Shown here: positions 7,065-9,144 of the stretch, piece by piece
Numbering within the stretch: position 1 is the stretch's first letter
How the letters are laid out: the number at the start of each line of letters is the position of its first letter
Assembly (NCBI GenBank): GCA_001751155.1
Contig: MAXR01000260.1
Location: 2,920-12,063 of the forward strand
DNA length: 9,144 bases
From: Desulfuromonadales bacterium C00003068
Lineage (GTDB): Bacteria; Desulfobacterota; Desulfuromonadia; Desulfuromonadales; Desulfuromonadaceae
Direction of reading: 5' to 3'
Notes under the pieces: model-generated
The model's input: only the letters and a program-made list of their open reading frames with translations
Told to the model about the DNA's origin: nothing
Databases searched by the model: none
Translations under genes and position numbers: made by a program

Positions 7065-7736
7065 TTAGTCCTCCTTTAGGACATAACCAACACCACGGAT
7101 CGTGTGAATAAGCTTTTTGGTGTGGTCTTTGTCAACCTTCTTACGCAGGTAGTTAACGTATACATCAATGATGTTGGTAAATGAATCGAAGGTGTAGTCC
7201 CATACGTGCTCAGCAATCATAGCGCGCGTTAGCACTTGATTTGGATTGCGCATGAAGTACTCAAGGAGGCCATACTCTTTAGCTGTAAGGTCGATGCTTT
7301 TGTCCGAGCGCCATACTTTATGAGTCACTGGGTCAAGGCGTAGGTCGGCAAAATAGATCTCGGCACCACGATCTTTAGCACCACGACGTACCAGCGCTTT
7401 AACACGGGCCAAAAGTTCTGCAAAAGCAAAAGGTTTAGTCAGGTAATCATCGCTACCGCTGTCAAGACCAGCAACAATATCTTCAACACTGTCTTTTGCT
7501 GTCAGGCATAGTACTGGAGCAGTGATCTCTTTGCTGCGTAGCTCTTTAATGACTGTGAGGCCATCTTTTTTTGGTAGCATTACGTCCATAAGGATCAGGT
7601 CGTAATGGTTGGCTTCGGCCATACTGAGACCCTCTTCACCGTTGGTCGCAATGTCAACACTAAAGCATTCCTCTTCAAGTCCACGCTGAATAAAACTAGC
7701 GACTTTTTTTTCGTCTTCAACGACTAGAATCTTCAT
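7065..7736 (-). CDS. OmpR/PhoB-family response regulator
   Basis: A 223-residue DNA-binding regulator of normal family length. The receiver occupies about 1-118: E7-D8 acidic pair, phospho-acceptor D51 in LILMDVMLPKKDG, T79 switch residue and K101 in YLTKPF. The C-terminal winged helix covers about 125-222, with the DLTAKEYGLLEYFMRNPNQV segment, the recognition-helix region (TNIIDVYVNYLRKK) and the ending IRGVGYVLKED. It resembles CusR/TctD-like members. ATG at 7736 has AAGGAG nine bases upstream. The gene heads a minus-strand run of regulator, kinase and HtrA protease, which suggests control of an envelope-stress response. Repeated TTGCA words in its leader are candidate sites for self-regulation. 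The inducing signal is not readable from sequence. Confidence 0.93.
   Translation of the reverse strand: MKILVVEDEKKVASFIQRGLEEECFSVDIATNGEEGLSMAEANHYDLILMDVMLPKKDGLTVIKELRSKEITAPVLCLTAKDSVEDIVAGLDSGSDDYLTKPFAFAELLARVKALVRRGAKDRGAEIYFADLRLDPVTHKVWRSDKSIDLTAKEYGLLEYFMRNPNQVLTRAMIAEHVWDYTFDSFTNIIDVYVNYLRKKVDKDHTKKLIHTIRGVGYVLKED
7070..7077 (-). promoter_or_regulatory. Ribosome binding site deciding the TTG start of the kinase
   Basis: AAAGGAGG on the minus strand ends five bases (ACTAA) before TTG at 7064. The site is made from the regulator's final codons (lysine, glutamate, aspartate, stop). It is among the strongest Shine-Dalgarno sequences in the window and supports the rare TTG start and translational coupling of the two genes. 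Confidence 0.78.
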
Positions 7737-7755
7737 TGGTTAGTACTCCTTTATC

Positions 7756-7796
7756 TGCAATCTCTTGCGATTAATAGTATGCAACTCACGTTGCAA
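7756..7796. promoter_or_regulatory. Three TTGCA/TGCAA words in the leader of the OmpR-type regulator gene
   Basis: TGCAA (TTGCA on the minus strand) occurs at 7756-7760, 7780-7784 and 7792-7796, with spacings of 24 and 12 bases. The last two also form a small dyad (TGCAAC, four bases, GTTGCA at 7780-7795). OmpR-family regulators commonly bind direct repeats about one helical turn apart, so these could be autoregulatory sites in the 92-base gap between ppsR and the regulator gene. The spacing slightly exceeds a helical turn and no promoter is clearly readable beside it, so this stays a weak call. Confidence 0.3.
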
Positions 7797-7828
7797 TGTG
7801 AAAATAAATTATCGTGATGTGCGATGCC

Positions 7829-8656
7829 CTATTTTAATTTCAATTTAACTAAGACCTCATTTGCCGTCTCTTCCACTGCCTTTCCCGTTACGTTAATAAT
7901 GGACCATTTTTGCTTGCGGAAAAACGCTTTTGCTTGTTTTAACTCTGCCTCAACTTGTTCAAAATCGGCGTAAGCAGTACGCGGGTCTTGACCGAGGTTG
8001 CGTAATCGTGATGCGCGAAGTTCAACCAAACGTTCAGGGTTAATGACCAGTCCGATCACCCGCTTATGGTCGATGCTTAGCAGCTCCTTTGGCGGGTCTA
8101 TACCACTAACTAAAGGGATGTTCGCCACTTTCCAGCCACGGTGAGCAAGGTAGATCGAAAGTGGTGTCTTGCTTGTTCGTGAAACTCCGACAAGAACAAT
8201 GTCGGCCTTATTTAAAAAGCGTGTTTCTTGACCGTCGTCATTGCGCACGGTAAACTCGACGGCATCAATACGGCGAAAATACTCTTCGTCAACACCATGT
8301 AGCAGTCCCGGTGTTTCGTTTGGTGTTGCACCGAGAAACTCAGAACAGCGGATAAGTAACGGTGTCATAATGTCAAAGTTTGTCAGCCCTAACGCCTCAC
8401 ATTCGTCGTGAACCAAGCGTGAAAGCTCGCGATTGACCATTGTGTAGATCACCAGCGCGCGCTGCTTAACCGCCGCATCCAGAGCTTCATAAACCTGATT
8501 TTTTGTGCGTACATTGCTAATTCGGTTCAATTGGACATCTGTACCACGAAACTGTGTTAACGCGGCGTTAACCAAGTTTTCGGCAGTCTCCCCCGTTGCA
8601 TCGGAAAGGAGAAAAACCTTAGGACCGTTTATTTGATCTTGTATTTGTCTATTCAA
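7829..8656 (-). CDS. ppsR: PEP synthase/PPDK regulatory protein, bifunctional kinase and pyrophosphorylase (DUF299)
   Basis: A cytoplasmic enzyme of 275 residues, the normal family length. In this family it inactivates PEP synthase or pyruvate phosphate dikinase by ADP-dependent phosphorylation of an active-site threonine, and reactivates it by phosphate-dependent removal that yields pyrophosphate. Family motifs visible are [11 protein letters not shown] near 14-24, the P-loop-like [15 protein letters not shown] at 157-171, PLVSGIDPP near 181-189 and the C-terminal [15 protein letters not shown] near 254-268. Which target is used here cannot be told. The start is uncertain: TTG at 8656 is the only standard start before the conserved SDATGET block, but it has no nearby Shine-Dalgarno sequence. 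An ATT at 8668 in the same frame sits seven bases after AAAGG and is a possible rare start. The gene is divergent from prmA. Confidence 0.92.
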   Translation of the reverse strand: MNRQIQDQINGPKVFLLSDATGETAENLVNAALTQFRGTDVQLNRISNVRTKNQVYEALDAAVKQRALVIYTMVNRELSRLVHDECEALGLTNFDIMTPLLIRCSEFLGATPNETPGLLHGVDEEYFRRIDAVEFTVRNDDGQETRFLNKADIVLVGVSRTSKTPLSIYLAHRGWKVANIPLVSGIDPPKELLSIDHKRVIGLVINPERLVELRASRLRNLGQDPRTAYADFEQVEAELKQAKAFFRKQKWSIINVTGKAVEETANEVLVKLKLK

Positions 8657-8765
8657 AATATTGTCAATTCATTAGCCTTTTTAAAGACTGTATCATGTCT
8701 GAACAGAACTGCAAGCCTCATTAGGCTAAAACAGACAACTTAATGGGTAGAAGTTTAAGTCTTAT

Positions 8766-8783
8766 TTGGTATGCTGATACCAA
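8766..8783. repeat. Small perfect dyad in the ppsR-prmA intergenic region
   Basis: TTGGTAT (8766-8772) and ATACCAA (8777-8783) are exact inverted copies around GCTG. They lie about 105 bases before the prmA start and 110 bases before the ppsR start, roughly in the middle of the 231-base divergent gap. The place and symmetry would suit an operator for a dimeric repressor or activator of either gene, but the dyad is short and could be chance. Nothing else convincing is seen in the gap, apart from T-rich DNA near 8841-8860. Confidence 0.4.
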
Positions 8784-8887
8784 GTGAGGTATTTGGTTCA
8801 TTAGAGCGATGAAAGTTAAGCGTAGTTGATGATTGATTGTCAAGGTTTTTTATTGCCTTTAGCACAGAGCTTTGTTACATAAGCGAA

Positions 8888-9144
8888 ATGACTGATAAAT
8901 GGCTTGAAATAATGTTACGTGTCCCGGTGTCCTCCGCCGATCTTCTTTGCTCTGAGTTGAATGAGCTTGGCAGTGTTGGTGTTGTTGTCGAAGAGCGATC
9001 ATTGGATACGTTTATTCCCCCCGATCCAGATGAAACAGATAGCGATATTTTTACGGTGAAAGCTTACTTTGAAGATTGTTCGCGCCAAGCTGTTTTATTG
9101 CAGGATCTTGAATTGTGCCTTCAGCGGCTCGCGCTGATATATCC
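8888..9144 (+). CDS. prmA: Ribosomal protein L11 methyltransferase, N-terminal part only
   Basis: The first 85 codons of a gene that runs off the right edge. The peptide begins MTDKWLEIMLRVPVSSADLL and continues with CSELNELGSVGVVVEERSLD. This fits the N-terminal substrate-recognition domain of PrmA: W-x-E-I/V near the start, a helix of the (x)-L-x-E-L-G type, then G-V-x-x-E-E. In the family, PrmA trimethylates ribosomal protein L11 at lysines and the N-terminus using S-adenosylmethionine. The SAM-binding domain is beyond the window and cannot be checked. ATG at 8888 has only a poor AAGCGA purine stretch upstream, so translation may be modest. It is divergent from ppsR. Confidence 0.87.
   Translation, partial: MTDKWLEIMLRVPVSSADLLCSELNELGSVGVVVEERSLDTFIPPDPDETDSDIFTVKAYFEDCSRQAVLLQDLELCLQRLALIY

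Noticed and set aside
7800..7828. Intrinsic terminator after ppsR
   Set aside because: Only a 4-bp ATCG/CGAT stem before an A/T-rich stretch; too weak to call.

Overview
The window comes from a Gram-negative bacterium of moderate G+C content. It carries an MltG-type cell-wall lytic enzyme, an exported HtrA-family protease and two membrane histidine kinases, which together imply an inner membrane, a periplasm and murein. The mix of genes and the flavour of the MltG tail and PrmA start remind me of the Desulfuromonadales (Geobacter, Desulfuromonas and relatives). That placement is an impression from memory, not a search result.

Left part, plus strand (1-2043): the last 47 codons of mltG, a 197-base gap without a clear terminator, and a complete SulP-family anion transporter of the DauA (YchM) type with a C-terminal STAS domain. 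The transporter runs tail to tail into a minus-strand gene, and the two overlap by 11 bases.

Middle part, minus strand, read from 4368 down to 2033: a NarX/DesK-type histidine kinase (HisKA_3 class) and a LuxR/NarL-type response regulator. They are separated by 200 bases, most of which is a 136-base imperfect palindrome that begins one base after the kinase stop codon. The kinase lacks the usual glutamine of the phosphatase motif next to its phospho-histidine and has no visible Shine-Dalgarno sequence.

Right-middle part, minus strand, read from 7736 down to 4495: an OmpR-type response regulator, its HisKA-type sensor kinase (TTG start, directly abutting the regulator's stop) and an HtrA/DegQ protease with two PDZ domains. 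This order looks like an envelope-stress operon. As written, the protease gene is frameshifted between its signal peptide and its catalytic domain. A perfect 15-bp hairpin lies between it and the next kinase gene.

Right end: ppsR (regulatory kinase/pyrophosphorylase of PEP synthase or PPDK) on minus, a 231-base divergent intergenic region with a small dyad, and the first 85 codons of prmA on plus, cut by the window edge. I found no tRNA, rRNA, CRISPR array, transposase or phage gene. Most of the window is ordinary chromosomal housekeeping and signalling DNA. I do not see a wholly new system. The points worth a second look are the frameshifted protease, the palindromic element and the unusual kinase/regulator pair beside the transporter.
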